In this document: positions 7,958-15,380 of the stretch, one piece after another
Position numbering within the stretch: the first letter of the stretch is position 1
How the letters are laid out: each line of letters opens with the position of its first letter
Notes under the pieces: model-generated
Databases searched by the model: none
What the model saw: only the letters and a program-made list of their open reading frames with translations
Told to the model about the DNA's origin: nothing
Position numbers and translations under genes: made by a program
From: Hydrogenophilales bacterium RIFOXYD1_FULL_62_11
Lineage (GTDB): Bacteria > Pseudomonadota > Gammaproteobacteria > Burkholderiales > Thiobacillaceae
DNA length: 23,140 nt
NCBI GenBank assembly: GCA_001802655.1
Contig: MGZO01000017.1
Location: 14,034-37,173 of the forward strand
Direction of reading: 5' to 3'

Positions 7958-8317
7958 ATGTCAAGTCTGCTTATCATTGCCCACGGCAGCCGTCGCAATG
8001 CATCCAACGACGAAGTACGCCAGCTGGCCGACCAGGTTCGGGCACAGCCACAACACGCGTACGACCACATCGGCGCAGCGTTTCTGGAGCTGGCTGAACC
8101 CAGCATTCAGGAGGGGCTGGCGGCACTGGTGGCGCAGGGTGCAACCGATATCGTCGCGTTTCCCTATTTCCTGGCCGCCGGTACGCATGTGGCGCAGGAC
8201 ATCCCCGAAGCCATCGCCGCGTTTTCCGTCCTGCATCCACAGGTGAACGTACGCGTGACGTCGCACCTTGGCGCCTCGGCTGCCCTGCCGGCGGCCATAC
8301 TCGGCATGGCCGCCTGA
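7958..8317 (+). CDS. cbiX: Short CbiX/SirB-type sirohydrochlorin chelatase
   Basis: A 119-residue single-domain class II chelatase, the length of CbiX(S)/SirB proteins that work as homodimers. It inserts cobalt or iron into sirohydrochlorin, for cobalamin or siroheme. The N-terminal metal-binding motif is IIAHGSR, with His9. The second metal histidine is His77 in FPYFLAAGTHVAQDIP, a strongly conserved block. Both metal ligands are present, so it should be active. The start is the ATG at 7958, sixty-odd bases after the GcvR-like stop. It stands apart from other tetrapyrrole genes here. A class II ribonucleotide reductase 4 kb away needs adenosylcobalamin, which makes a cobalt role attractive, but the sequence cannot separate cobalt from iron. 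It converges on the gene at 8327 with only nine bases between stops. Confidence 0.9.
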   Translation: MSSLLIIAHGSRRNASNDEVRQLADQVRAQPQHAYDHIGAAFLELAEPSIQEGLAALVAQGATDIVAFPYFLAAGTHVAQDIPEAIAAFSVLHPQVNVRVTSHLGASAALPAAILGMAA

Positions 8318-8326
8318 CCCCAGGCT

Positions 8327-9298
8327 TCAAATATCCTGGCTCTCGGTGCTGCCGAGCTCAATGTAAGACATCGACATCACCTCATCCTGATTGTTCGGCC
8401 GCGGCTGGCTGCGCACCAATGCCGCTTCCACCCGCGCCGCCTGCAATGCCGGCTGATCGAGGATGACCGGATACAGGCGGAAATGCTTTTCGATGGATTC
8501 CGCCTGCTGACAGGCAGCGGCTTCCAGCGCCACCCGCGTTCCGTTGTCCAGATGCGACAGCAGCAGCATCCACGGTGCCTGCCAGGCAAAATAGTCATGC
8601 ACCAGCCGGGTGTGGGACGGATCCATGCCCGCAGTTGCGATGAACAGCGGCGCAAAAGCCTCCGCCTCCAGCACGCGCCCACGCAGGGCATCGCCGCCTT
8701 TCAGGGTGTGCAGGCCCAGTCCGGCGCCATCGTCCGAACGATGAAACCATTGCGCGACGCCACTGGCGAGACCATTCACATAACGCGTGAGATATTCTCC
8801 GGCGGACCCGGCCAGACCGGGGATTGCCGCAGTGCGGAAATGTTCGTGCGCCGCCATGCCGGCGCGCCAGTCGAGCGGCGGTTTGGTGTCGGTCTCGCTA
8901 TCGGTACGCACGCTGTGCAGCAGCGCCAGCGGCTGGCTGTCACGATCCAGCAGCCATAGTTCGAACGGGTCGCGAAACTTGAACGGCACGTCGCGATGCA
9001 CCTTGAGCAGATGTTCGTAGGCCACCGCGCCCATATTTTCCAGCCGCTTGAAATCGTCGGAGGGATACAGCGGTCCGCGCTTGAGGCCTTTTTCCGCCGA
9101 CCAGTGACCATAGCGGATGTCGGAGACCTGCGCGCGCCGGCCGGCACGCCCGAGGTCTTCGAGCAGCGCGTCATTGGAAACATAAATGTCCCATTCGATG
9201 CCGTCAGTCGTCACCGCCTCGGCGGACTGGTAGCGAATCACATGCACCACCCCCCGAAACGGGTTGAGCAGGCGCTGGGCATAACATTCGATCTGCAT
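8327..9298 (-). CDS. Conserved protein of unknown function
   Basis: A 323-residue soluble protein that I cannot assign to a named family. The N-terminus is MQIECYAQRLLNPFRGVVHV followed by IEWDIYVSND, suggesting a beta-rich start. A GPLYPSDDFKRLENMG segment follows. The middle has FKFRDPFELWLLDRDSQPLA, a strand pattern as in sensor or ligand-binding folds. The second half is helical (HDYFAWQAPWMLLLSHLDNG and RVALEAAACQQAESIEKHFR). There is no signal peptide or membrane segment. The ATG at 9298 is the natural start: the frame begins there and it faces the EAL-HDOD gene across about 140 bases. The divergent arrangement suggests shared control and perhaps a shared regulatory role, which is inference only. 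Codon use is like its neighbours, so the gene looks resident. Confidence 0.8.
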   Translation of the reverse strand: MQIECYAQRLLNPFRGVVHVIRYQSAEAVTTDGIEWDIYVSNDALLEDLGRAGRRAQVSDIRYGHWSAEKGLKRGPLYPSDDFKRLENMGAVAYEHLLKVHRDVPFKFRDPFELWLLDRDSQPLALLHSVRTDSETDTKPPLDWRAGMAAHEHFRTAAIPGLAGSAGEYLTRYVNGLASGVAQWFHRSDDGAGLGLHTLKGGDALRGRVLEAEAFAPLFIATAGMDPSHTRLVHDYFAWQAPWMLLLSHLDNGTRVALEAAACQQAESIEKHFRLYPVILDQPALQAARVEAALVRSQPRPNNQDEVMSMSYIELGSTESQDI

Positions 9299-9441
9299 GG
9301 TTGCGCACTTTAACCGCAGCCGCAGCGCCTGTCAGCCGGGTGTCAGGCGCGAACAATTTTGTGGCGAATCGGCTTCAGTCCGGCAAAAAATGGCCGCTAT
9401 CCACCACGTTGCCCAGTGTTGATTTTTTGAAGGAGCACCCC
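9299..9441. promoter_or_regulatory. Divergent intergenic region
   Basis: About 140 bases lie between the minus-strand unknown gene and the EAL-HDOD gene, so both promoters must be in or near it. It contains AT-richer patches (CACTTTAACC near 9308 and GATTTTTTGA at 9421-9430). I could not assign -35 and -10 boxes with confidence. Confidence 0.4.
9429..9435 (+). promoter_or_regulatory. Shine-Dalgarno deciding a GTG start
   Basis: GAAGGAG sits six bases before the GTG at 9442. This is the best ribosome site in the neighbourhood and fixes the start of the EAL-HDOD gene there rather than at upstream in-frame TTG codons. Confidence 0.75.
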
Positions 9442-10791
9442 GTGCTAGGTCGTCTTGTAGGAATGTTGTCCGGCAGTAAACCCTCCGAACCCTCGCCGCC
9501 CCCGCTGGCCAAAGCAGCGGTCGGCGCAGCCCCGAAGGCCGCACCGGCTGCCAAGGCGGGCTCGGTCATGCGTCGCGAAGCCATGCTCGGTCGCGACCAG
9601 AAAGTGGCGGCCTACACCTTCATGCTGCGGCGTGCGCCAGACGAACTGGAGGATGCCAGCCTGCCCGACGTGCAGCGCCTGTACGACGAAACCCTGCTCA
9701 ACAACCTGAACAACATGGAGGTCTCGCGCCTGCTGGCGCAGCGTCAAGCCTTCATCCCGATTTCCCCGGCTTCGCTGGATCACCCGCTGATCGCGGCCTG
9801 GCCGCCAGCCGGCACGGTGTGGCTGCTGAAAGTGAACGCCAACACCGGGATCGACGACGCCCTGCTGGCCCACATGACGGAAATGAAGGCAGCGGGTCAC
9901 AGCTTTGCGCTGGATGCCAATGCCCTGATCTCCCCTGCGCGGCACCCCCTCTTGCCCATGATCGATTATGTGATGCTGGACGTCAGCAGCGAGGACATTC
10001 CCGTCATCACCGCCCAGATGACGGCCATTTCCAAGCTGGCTGCGGGCAAGCAGTTTGTGGCGACCGATGTGCAAACGCTGGAAGCGTTCCACATGTGCCA
10101 CAAATTGCAGTTCGCGCGCTTCATGGGGCCCTTCATCACCCGCAATGAAAAGCTCGATTCGCCCGTTCTCGGACCCTCGCGCGCCAAGGTGCTGGATCTG
10201 ATGAACCGGGTGCGCACCGGCGCCGAACAGTCCGAGCTGGTCGAGCAGTTCCGCCACGATCCGGCGCTGTCGGTACGTCTGTTGCGCTATGTGAATTCCC
10301 CCGGCATCGGCCTGCTGCACAAGGTCGGCGGCATCGAGCAGGCGCTCATGATCATGGGGCAGGACAAACTCTATCGCTGGCTGACCCTGATCCTGTTCAC
10401 CGGTGGCCAGGCACAGGAACTCGACTCGGCGGTACTGGAAAATGCCCTGGTGCGCGCCCGCGTGGCCGAGCAACTGGCGAGCAAGGCGCTGTTTGCCAAG
10501 GCGCGCGACGAAGTCTTCGTCACCGGCCTGTTTTCTTTGCTCGACGTGGTGATGCGCATGCCGATGGAGCAGGTGCTGAAACAGGTCAGCCTGCCGATCG
10601 AAATCACCGAAGCCATCGTCTCGCAGCGCGGTCCCTATGCGCCCTATCTGGCGCTGGCCATTGCCTGCGAACAGGACGATCTCGCCAGCATCGAAACCCT
10701 GTCTGCCCAGATCGGACGCGACGTCGCAGAGATCAACGCCGTGCACATGGATGCCTTGCTGTGGACCCAAGAGATCGCGGTTGACGTCTGA
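9442..10791 (+). CDS. EAL-HDOD signalling protein with degenerate EAL domain
   Basis: A 449-residue protein of the YuxH/EAL-HDOD type. After a Pro/Ala-rich linker (residues 10-40), a degenerate EAL domain covers about residues 45-235. Here the position usually filled by the glutamate of the E(x)L motif (YELLFR in relatives) is Thr59 in AAYTFMLRR, though DYVMLD with Asp180 remains. Loss of the catalytic glutamate predicts no cyclic-di-GMP hydrolysis. An HDOD domain follows from about residue 246 (SRAKVLDLMNRVRTGAEQSE and LLRYVNSPGIGL) to about 440. HDOD proteins are signalling or scaffold proteins, often tied to motility and cyclic-di-GMP. The start is the GTG with GAAGGAG upstream; the longer frame back to 9301 is not protein-like. 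The GIY-YIG gene overlaps its 3' end. Confidence 0.88.
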   Translation: MLGRLVGMLSGSKPSEPSPPPLAKAAVGAAPKAAPAAKAGSVMRREAMLGRDQKVAAYTFMLRRAPDELEDASLPDVQRLYDETLLNNLNNMEVSRLLAQRQAFIPISPASLDHPLIAAWPPAGTVWLLKVNANTGIDDALLAHMTEMKAAGHSFALDANALISPARHPLLPMIDYVMLDVSSEDIPVITAQMTAISKLAAGKQFVATDVQTLEAFHMCHKLQFARFMGPFITRNEKLDSPVLGPSRAKVLDLMNRVRTGAEQSELVEQFRHDPALSVRLLRYVNSPGIGLLHKVGGIEQALMIMGQDKLYRWLTLILFTGGQAQELDSAVLENALVRARVAEQLASKALFAKARDEVFVTGLFSLLDVVMRMPMEQVLKQVSLPIEITEAIVSQRGPYAPYLALAIACEQDDLASIETLSAQIGRDVAEINAVHMDALLWTQEIAVDV

Positions 10792-11080
10792 GTCCGGCCC
10801 GACCCCGGTTGCCGTAACGACTGGCGCAGTCTGGTGGGTGTACCTGCTGCGCTGCGCCGACGGCTCGCTCTACACCGGCATCACCACCGACCTCGAGCGC
10901 CGGCTCGCCGAGCATAACGGCGACGGCCCGGCCGGTGCGCGCTATACCCGTAGCCGCCGCCCGGTGCAGCTGGCCTGGTGCGAAGCGACCGCCACCCGTT
11001 CCGAGGCATCGCAGCGCGAAGCGGCGATCAAACGGCTGGATCGTGCGCGCAAATTGGCGCTGTGCGCCACCCAGCCTTAG
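10781..11080 (+). CDS. GIY-YIG domain protein (YhbQ/UPF0213 type)
   Basis: A protein of about 99 residues made almost wholly of one GIY-YIG nuclease-like domain. The two signature strands appear as WVYLLRC (residues 19-25) and LYTGIT, followed by DLERRLAEHN and, in the second half, SEASQREAAIKRLDRARKLAL, which carries the usual conserved glutamate. Small stand-alone members such as YhbQ are linked to DNA repair, but the cellular job is uncertain. The start is not certain: I chose the TTG at 10781, which has a GAGA-type site upstream and overlaps the previous stop by 11 bases. The earlier ATG of the open frame lies deep in the EAL-HDOD gene. It converges on the patatin gene with 12 bases between stops. 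Confidence 0.82.
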   Translation: MTSESGPTPVAVTTGAVWWVYLLRCADGSLYTGITTDLERRLAEHNGDGPAGARYTRSRRPVQLAWCEATATRSEASQREAAIKRLDRARKLALCATQP

Positions 11081-11092
11081 CGCACCCCAGTC

Positions 11093-12031
11093 TCACCCAG
11101 CGTTCACGCCATCCAGCCGCATCTGCAGCGATGGCAGGGCGAATGCGACCGCACGCTTGCCGGCATCGATCGCCATGGCCGCGCGATGAAACTCCATCAA
11201 TCCCAGCTCCGCGAGCTGCGGCGCGATCATCAGGTCGGCCGGCTCACCGGCCAGCCGGCTGCGCGTGATCAGCACCTGCATGATGTTGATACTGGAGGCC
11301 AGCACGTCGAGCATGGCGGGCGGACCGAGTTCGTCGCGCGAGTTGATGCCGAGCTGCGACATGCCTGACTGGATGCGCGCCATCACTCCATCGGTCAGCG
11401 AATCGGGCTCGGCTGCGGTCTGCTTGCGTGCCTTCCCGGCAGCATGCGGCCACGGCTTGAGATGGCGACCCAGCAGGTCGGCATTCAGGTCGACGGCGAT
11501 CACGATGTCGGCGTCCATCGCACGGCAGAGCGACACCGGTACCGGATTGACCAGTCCGCCATCGACCAGCCATCTGCCGTCACGCTGCACCGGCGTAAAC
11601 AACCCGGGCAAGGCGATCGAGGCGCGCACGGCATCGGTTACCCGGCCGTCGCGCAACCAGACTTCACGGCCGCGCCGCAGATCGGTGGCAACGGCGCCAA
11701 ACGGTCGCGCCAGGTCGCCGATCTCGCGGTCGACAAAATGGCTGCGAAAAAAGTCGATCAGCTTGTCGCCCTTGATCAGCCCGCCGTTGAGCGAAAAATC
11801 CAGAAAACTCACCACCGTCTGCGGGCGCAGGCTGCGCACCCAGTCTTCCAGCCGGTCGAGTTCGCCGCCCACATAGGCCGCGCCCACCAGCGCGCCGATC
11901 GAGGTGCCGCAGACGATGTCTGGCTCGATCCCGGCGTCCTTCAATGCGCGGATCACGCCGATGTGCGCCCAGCCGCGTGCGGAACCGCCGCCCAGCGCGA
12001 GGCCGATGCGGGGAGTATTGGATATGCTCAT
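11093..12031 (-). CDS. rssA: Patatin-like phospholipase, RssA family
   Basis: A 312-residue serine lipid acyl hydrolase of the patatin family (RssA/YchK type). The oxyanion glycine loop is GGGSARG at residues 14-20. The nucleophile elbow is GTSIG with Ser44, and the catalytic aspartate is Asp157 in VDGGLVNPVPV. The full dyad is present, so hydrolysis of phospholipids or related esters is likely; the physiological substrate is not known. There is no signal peptide, so it is probably cytoplasmic or peripheral to the membrane. The ATG at 12031 was chosen because the family start (RIGLALGGGSARG) follows within eight residues; the upstream 69 codons of the open frame belong to the ribonucleotide reductase gene in another frame. 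Only four bases separate it from that gene's stop, so they form an operon. Confidence 0.93.
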   Translation of the reverse strand: MSISNTPRIGLALGGGSARGWAHIGVIRALKDAGIEPDIVCGTSIGALVGAAYVGGELDRLEDWVRSLRPQTVVSFLDFSLNGGLIKGDKLIDFFRSHFVDREIGDLARPFGAVATDLRRGREVWLRDGRVTDAVRASIALPGLFTPVQRDGRWLVDGGLVNPVPVSLCRAMDADIVIAVDLNADLLGRHLKPWPHAAGKARKQTAAEPDSLTDGVMARIQSGMSQLGINSRDELGPPAMLDVLASSINIMQVLITRSRLAGEPADLMIAPQLAELGLMEFHRAAMAIDAGKRAVAFALPSLQMRLDGVNAG

Positions 12032-12035
12032 GGAA

Positions 12036-13769
12036 TCAGTCTGCCTCGCGTTCAATCCCGCAACACTGTACCCGCTCGGCCGCAGACTCGCTGAGGATCG
12101 CGCCGGTGACCGGATTGGGGCGGAACACGGTACAGCCCTTGAGTCCCAGCGCGTGCGCCTGCCGGTAGAGGTCGGCGAAGCGCTCGAACGGCAGGTCGGC
12201 GGCGACATTGATGGTCTTGGAAATGGCATTGTCGACATAGGGCTGCAACGCGGCCTGCATCGACAGATGCGCGAGCGGCTCGAGTTGCCGCGCCTCGACG
12301 AAGGCAGGCGGCGCGCCGCTGCCGCCGCGCTGCTGCCACAGCTGCATGGCGTAGTCGGTCACGCTGTGGGTGCGGTAGCAGCCGTCGGCCTGCAGCACAC
12401 GGCGTTCGGCCGCGGCGGCGAAAATCGGCTCGATGCCGCTCGAACAGTTGTTGGCCAAGAGGCTGATGGTGCCGGCCGGGGCGATCGCCAACACATGACT
12501 ATTGCGCAGTCCCTGTTCGGCGATGGCCTCGCGAATGGCTGGCGGCAACCGGCGTGCGAAGCCACTCGCCAGAAACGCATCGCGCGTGAACGCCGGAAAG
12601 GCACCCTTTTCGCGCGCGAGTTCGATCGAAGCGCGGTAGGCGGCGTCGCGCACGGCCTGCATCGCCTGTTCAGCCAGCTGTCGCCCTGCTGTGCTGTCGT
12701 AGCGCAACCCCAGCAGCACCAGCGCATCGGCCAGCCCGGTGATGCCCAGACCGATCCGCCGCTTGAGATGTGCCTGTTCCGCCTGCGCCGGCAACGGGTA
12801 GCGCGAGACATCGATGACGTCGTCGAGAAAGCGCACCGCGAGCTGCGCCGCCGCCGCCAATGCATCAAGGTCGAGACGGGCATCGGCGGTGAATGGCGCG
12901 ATCACGAAGGCGGTGAGATTGAGCGAGCCGAGGTCGCAGGCGCCGTAGGGCGGCAGCGGAATTTCGCCGCAGGGGTTGGTGGCGGCCAGGGTCTCGCTGT
13001 CGGCCAGGGTGTTCTCGCGGTTGATCGTGTCGACGAACAGCACGCCGGGCTCGGCAGTATCGTAGGCCGCGCGCAGGATACGCTGCCACAGGTCGCGCGC
13101 TTTCAGCGTTCGCGTCACCGCAAGTCCCGGAAACACCAGCGGCCAGTCGCCGTCGTTTGCCACTGCTGCCATCAGGGCATCGCTCACCAGCACCGACAGG
13201 TTGAAATGCCGCAGCGCCGCCGGGTCGCGCTTGGCGTCGACAAAGACTTCGATGTCCGGATGGTCGCAGCGCAGCGTCGCCATCATCGCGCCGCGCCGCG
13301 CGCCGGTCGACAGCATCGTCGCGCACATGGCATCCCAGATCGGCATGAACGACACCGGGCCCGAGGCGATGCTGCCGGTCGCCTGGGCCACCGTACCGGC
13401 CGGACGCAGGGGGGAGAAATCGTAGCCGACGCCGCCGCCCTGCTGCAGGGTCAGCGCGCCTTCCTTCAGCGCCTCGAAGATGTGTTCGAGGTCGTCTTCG
13501 ATGGTGCCCATGACGAAGCAGTTGAACAGCGTCACCCGGTGGCCGCTGCCGGCGCCGGCGAGAATGCGGCCGCCCGGCAAAAAGCGGAAATCGTCCAGCA
13601 GTGCGGTAAAGCGTGCGGTCCATTGATCGCGTTCACCGCTTTCAGCCTGCGCGATGGCCTGCGCCACCCGCCGCCAGCTGGCACGGATGTCGGCCTCGCC
13701 ATCCGCGCGGTAGCGGGTCGCCCAGATGTGGCGGGAAAGTTCCATGCGAAAAGGGTCGGACGTTTTCAT
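12036..13769 (-). CDS. nrdJ: Class II (adenosylcobalamin-dependent) ribonucleotide reductase
   Basis: A 577-residue ribonucleoside reductase of the B12-dependent class, which makes deoxyribonucleotides with or without oxygen. Key residues can be seen. The first redox cysteine is Cys84 in LFNCFVMG. The thiyl-radical cysteine is Cys267 in NPCGEIPLPP, followed by the second redox cysteine Cys278 in ACDLGSLNL. The phosphate-binding APAGTISLLANN loop lies in the C-terminal part. Paired cysteines 569-570 near the C-terminus (VQCCGIEREAD) are the probable external shuttle. No class I radical-tyrosine subunit or class III glycyl motif is present. There is no long zinc-binding tail, so this is the compact form. 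The ATG at 13769 precedes MKTSDPFRMELSRHIW and starts the minus-strand operon with the patatin gene. I saw no cobalamin riboswitch in the 97 bases upstream. Confidence 0.95.
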   Translation of the reverse strand: MKTSDPFRMELSRHIWATRYRADGEADIRASWRRVAQAIAQAESGERDQWTARFTALLDDFRFLPGGRILAGAGSGHRVTLFNCFVMGTIEDDLEHIFEALKEGALTLQQGGGVGYDFSPLRPAGTVAQATGSIASGPVSFMPIWDAMCATMLSTGARRGAMMATLRCDHPDIEVFVDAKRDPAALRHFNLSVLVSDALMAAVANDGDWPLVFPGLAVTRTLKARDLWQRILRAAYDTAEPGVLFVDTINRENTLADSETLAATNPCGEIPLPPYGACDLGSLNLTAFVIAPFTADARLDLDALAAAAQLAVRFLDDVIDVSRYPLPAQAEQAHLKRRIGLGITGLADALVLLGLRYDSTAGRQLAEQAMQAVRDAAYRASIELAREKGAFPAFTRDAFLASGFARRLPPAIREAIAEQGLRNSHVLAIAPAGTISLLANNCSSGIEPIFAAAAERRVLQADGCYRTHSVTDYAMQLWQQRGGSGAPPAFVEARQLEPLAHLSMQAALQPYVDNAISKTINVAADLPFERFADLYRQAHALGLKGCTVFRPNPVTGAILSESAAERVQCCGIEREAD

Positions 13770-13866
13770 GCGGGGGCGATGGAAGCGGCGAGTTGAGGCA
13801 TTATCTGTTCCCTTGTGTTTTCAGGTGCCTGTACCCTTTAAGGTTATAGCCGCTTTGCCCCTGCCC
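13770..13866. promoter_or_regulatory. Divergent promoter region between nrdJ and srkA
   Basis: This 97-base gap must carry the promoters of both the ribonucleotide reductase operon and the kinase gene. It is locally AT-rich (CCCTTTAAGGTTATAGCC near 13836-13853). I could not fix paired -35 and -10 boxes. It is far too short for a full cobalamin riboswitch plus promoter. Confidence 0.4.
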
Positions 13867-14850
13867 ATGATGGATGCGTCCCACCCCTATTCCGCACTGA
13901 CGCCCGACCGCGCCCTCGACGCGCTCGACAGCACGGGCCTCAAGGCCGACGGCCGCCTGCTGGCGTTGAACAGCTACGAAAACCGCGTCTACCAGATGGG
14001 GGTGGAGGATGACGCACCTGTCGTCGTCAAGTTCTACCGTCCCGAACGCTGGCCGGATGCCGCCATCCTGGAAGAACACGCCTACACGACCGAACTCAGC
14101 ACGCGCGAAATTCCGGTGGTCGCGCCCTTGCAACTGAACGGCGCAACCCTTCACACCCATGCCGGTTTCCGCTTCGCGGTCTACCCCAAACAGGGCGGGC
14201 GCATGCCCGAGTTCGACCGCACCGACACCCTGCAATGGATGGGACGTTTTCTTGGCCGCATTCATGCGGTCGGCACGCTGACCGATTTTGCCCACCGTCC
14301 CGCGCTGAACATCGAGACTTTTGGCTATGCCTCGCGTGATTTTCTGCGCGCGGGCAACTGGCTGCCACCGGACCTGGCGCCGGCATGGAACAGCGTCGTC
14401 GATCACGCGCTCGCCAGCGTGGCGCATTGCTACCAGCGTGCCGGCAGCGTCGCCGCCATCCGCCTGCACGGCGATTGCCACGCCGGCAACGTCTTGTGGA
14501 CCGACGATGGCCCGCACTTCGTCGATTTCGACGACAGCCGCATGGGCCCGGCGGTGCAGGACCTGTGGATGCTGCTGTCAGGCGAACGCGACGAGCAGCA
14601 AGGGCAGATCAACGAGATCCTGACCGGCTACGAAGACTTCGCCGAATTCGACCCGCGTGAACTGCATCTGGTTGAAGCACTCAGAACCCTGCGCCTGATC
14701 CACTACGCCGCCTGGCTGGCCCGCCGCTGGGACGACCCGGCTTTTCCGGCCGCGTTTCCGTGGTTCAATACGCAGCAATACTGGCAGGCGCGAATCCTCG
14801 AATTGCGTGAGCAGATTGCCTTGATGGACGAGCCGCCGCTGGTGGCGTAA
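13867..14850 (+). CDS. srkA: SrkA/YihE-type serine/threonine protein kinase
   Basis: A 327-residue kinase of the aminoglycoside-phosphotransferase fold, closest to SrkA (YihE), a stress-response kinase that phosphorylates protein serine/threonine in enterobacteria. Features include the N-terminal LNSYENRVYQMG and VVVKFYRPERW with the ATP lysine, then the catalytic loop LHGDCHAGNVLW with Asp203 and Asn208, and the metal site VDFDDSRMGPAVQDLWML with Asp220 and Asp222. The C-terminus ends with helices typical of the family (WFNTQQYWQARILELREQI). All catalytic residues are present. The start is one of two adjacent ATGs (13867 or 13870); no strong ribosome site separates them, and the longer open frame from 13726 overlaps the start of the reductase gene. 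It is divergent from nrdJ. Its targets in this organism are unknown. Confidence 0.92.
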   Translation: MMDASHPYSALTPDRALDALDSTGLKADGRLLALNSYENRVYQMGVEDDAPVVVKFYRPERWPDAAILEEHAYTTELSTREIPVVAPLQLNGATLHTHAGFRFAVYPKQGGRMPEFDRTDTLQWMGRFLGRIHAVGTLTDFAHRPALNIETFGYASRDFLRAGNWLPPDLAPAWNSVVDHALASVAHCYQRAGSVAAIRLHGDCHAGNVLWTDDGPHFVDFDDSRMGPAVQDLWMLLSGERDEQQGQINEILTGYEDFAEFDPRELHLVEALRTLRLIHYAAWLARRWDDPAFPAAFPWFNTQQYWQARILELREQIALMDEPPLVA

Positions 14851-14951
14851 CCACGAAACACCCGCTATCGTGTTGATGGCATCCCGCGCCGGTCCACGCT
14901 TGCCGCATCTTTCATCACCGATTGACCGAATCAACCCTGAAGCCACTACGC

Positions 14952-15344
14952 ATGACGTCTCTCCCTTTAAAACCCTGCCCCTTCTGCCACCTCGACCCCA
15001 AGCGCATCCTTGCGGAGGATGAACTCACCGTGGTCTACAAGGACGGCTTTCCGGTCTCGCCGGGGCACACCGTCATCATCCCGCGCCGTCACTTCGCCAC
15101 GCTGTTCGAAGCCAGCGAAGCCGAACAGGCCGCCCTGCTCAAGGCACTGGCGCAGGCTAAAAGCCTGCTCGACAAACATCATCAGCCTGACGGCTATAAC
15201 ATAGGGATCAACCACGGCCAGGCCGGCGGGCAAACCGTGCCGCACCTGCACATACACCTGATCCCGCGCTATCGCGGCGACAAGGAAGACCCGCGCGGCG
15301 GGGTGCGCTGGGTGCTGCCGGACAAGGCGAAATACTGGGCGTGA
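14952..15344 (+). CDS. HIT family protein (histidine triad)
   Basis: A 130-residue histidine triad protein, a nucleotide hydrolase or transferase of the HINT/FHIT superfamily. The triad is PHLHIHL, with His98, His100 and His102; His100 and His102 belong to the active site. An N-terminal CPFC (Cys9, Cys12) resembles the zinc knuckle of many bacterial members, and GFPVSPGHTVIIPRRH is the conserved nucleotide-contact block. NIGINHGQAGGQT carries the usual asparagine and glycine turn. The substrate is probably an adenosine phosphoramidate or dinucleotide, though only the family can be read. The ATG at 14952 was chosen because the family core follows quickly; a TTG at 14922 would add ten residues. 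It lies 36 bases before the amidotransferase gene. Confidence 0.92.
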   Translation: MTSLPLKPCPFCHLDPKRILAEDELTVVYKDGFPVSPGHTVIIPRRHFATLFEASEAEQAALLKALAQAKSLLDKHHQPDGYNIGINHGQAGGQTVPHLHIHLIPRYRGDKEDPRGGVRWVLPDKAKYWA

Positions 15345-15367
15345 GCGGCCGTCTGAAATCCAACCCG

Positions 15368-15373
15368 TAAAGG
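15368..15373 (+). promoter_or_regulatory. Shine-Dalgarno of the amidotransferase gene
   Basis: The purine-rich TAAAGG, with core AAAGG, lies seven bases before the ATG at 15381. It fixes the start so that Cys2 becomes the N-terminal nucleophile after methionine removal. Confidence 0.6.
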
Positions 15374-15380
15374 CAAAACC

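Noticed and set aside
6229..8097. Plus-strand open frame of 622 codons over the AI-2E, gcvR and cbiX genes
   Set aside because: It is the +1 shadow of three supported genes and is rich in Arg, His and Pro without motifs.
8321..8338. CCAGG...CCTGG inverted repeat between two convergent stops as a terminator
   Set aside because: The stem is only five bases with a ten-base loop and overlaps the coding end of the minus-strand gene; it is too weak to call.
9445..10770. Minus-strand open frame of 441 codons opposite the EAL-HDOD gene
   Set aside because: Rich in Gln and His with no fold. The plus strand has a ribosome site and clear domains.
11904..13796. Plus-strand open frame of 630 codons across the ribonucleotide reductase gene
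   Set aside because: The minus strand carries all reductase active-site motifs. The plus-strand product has no domain.
13770..13866. Possible cobalamin riboswitch upstream of nrdJ
   Set aside because: The region is under 100 bases and I see no B12-box-like conserved block.
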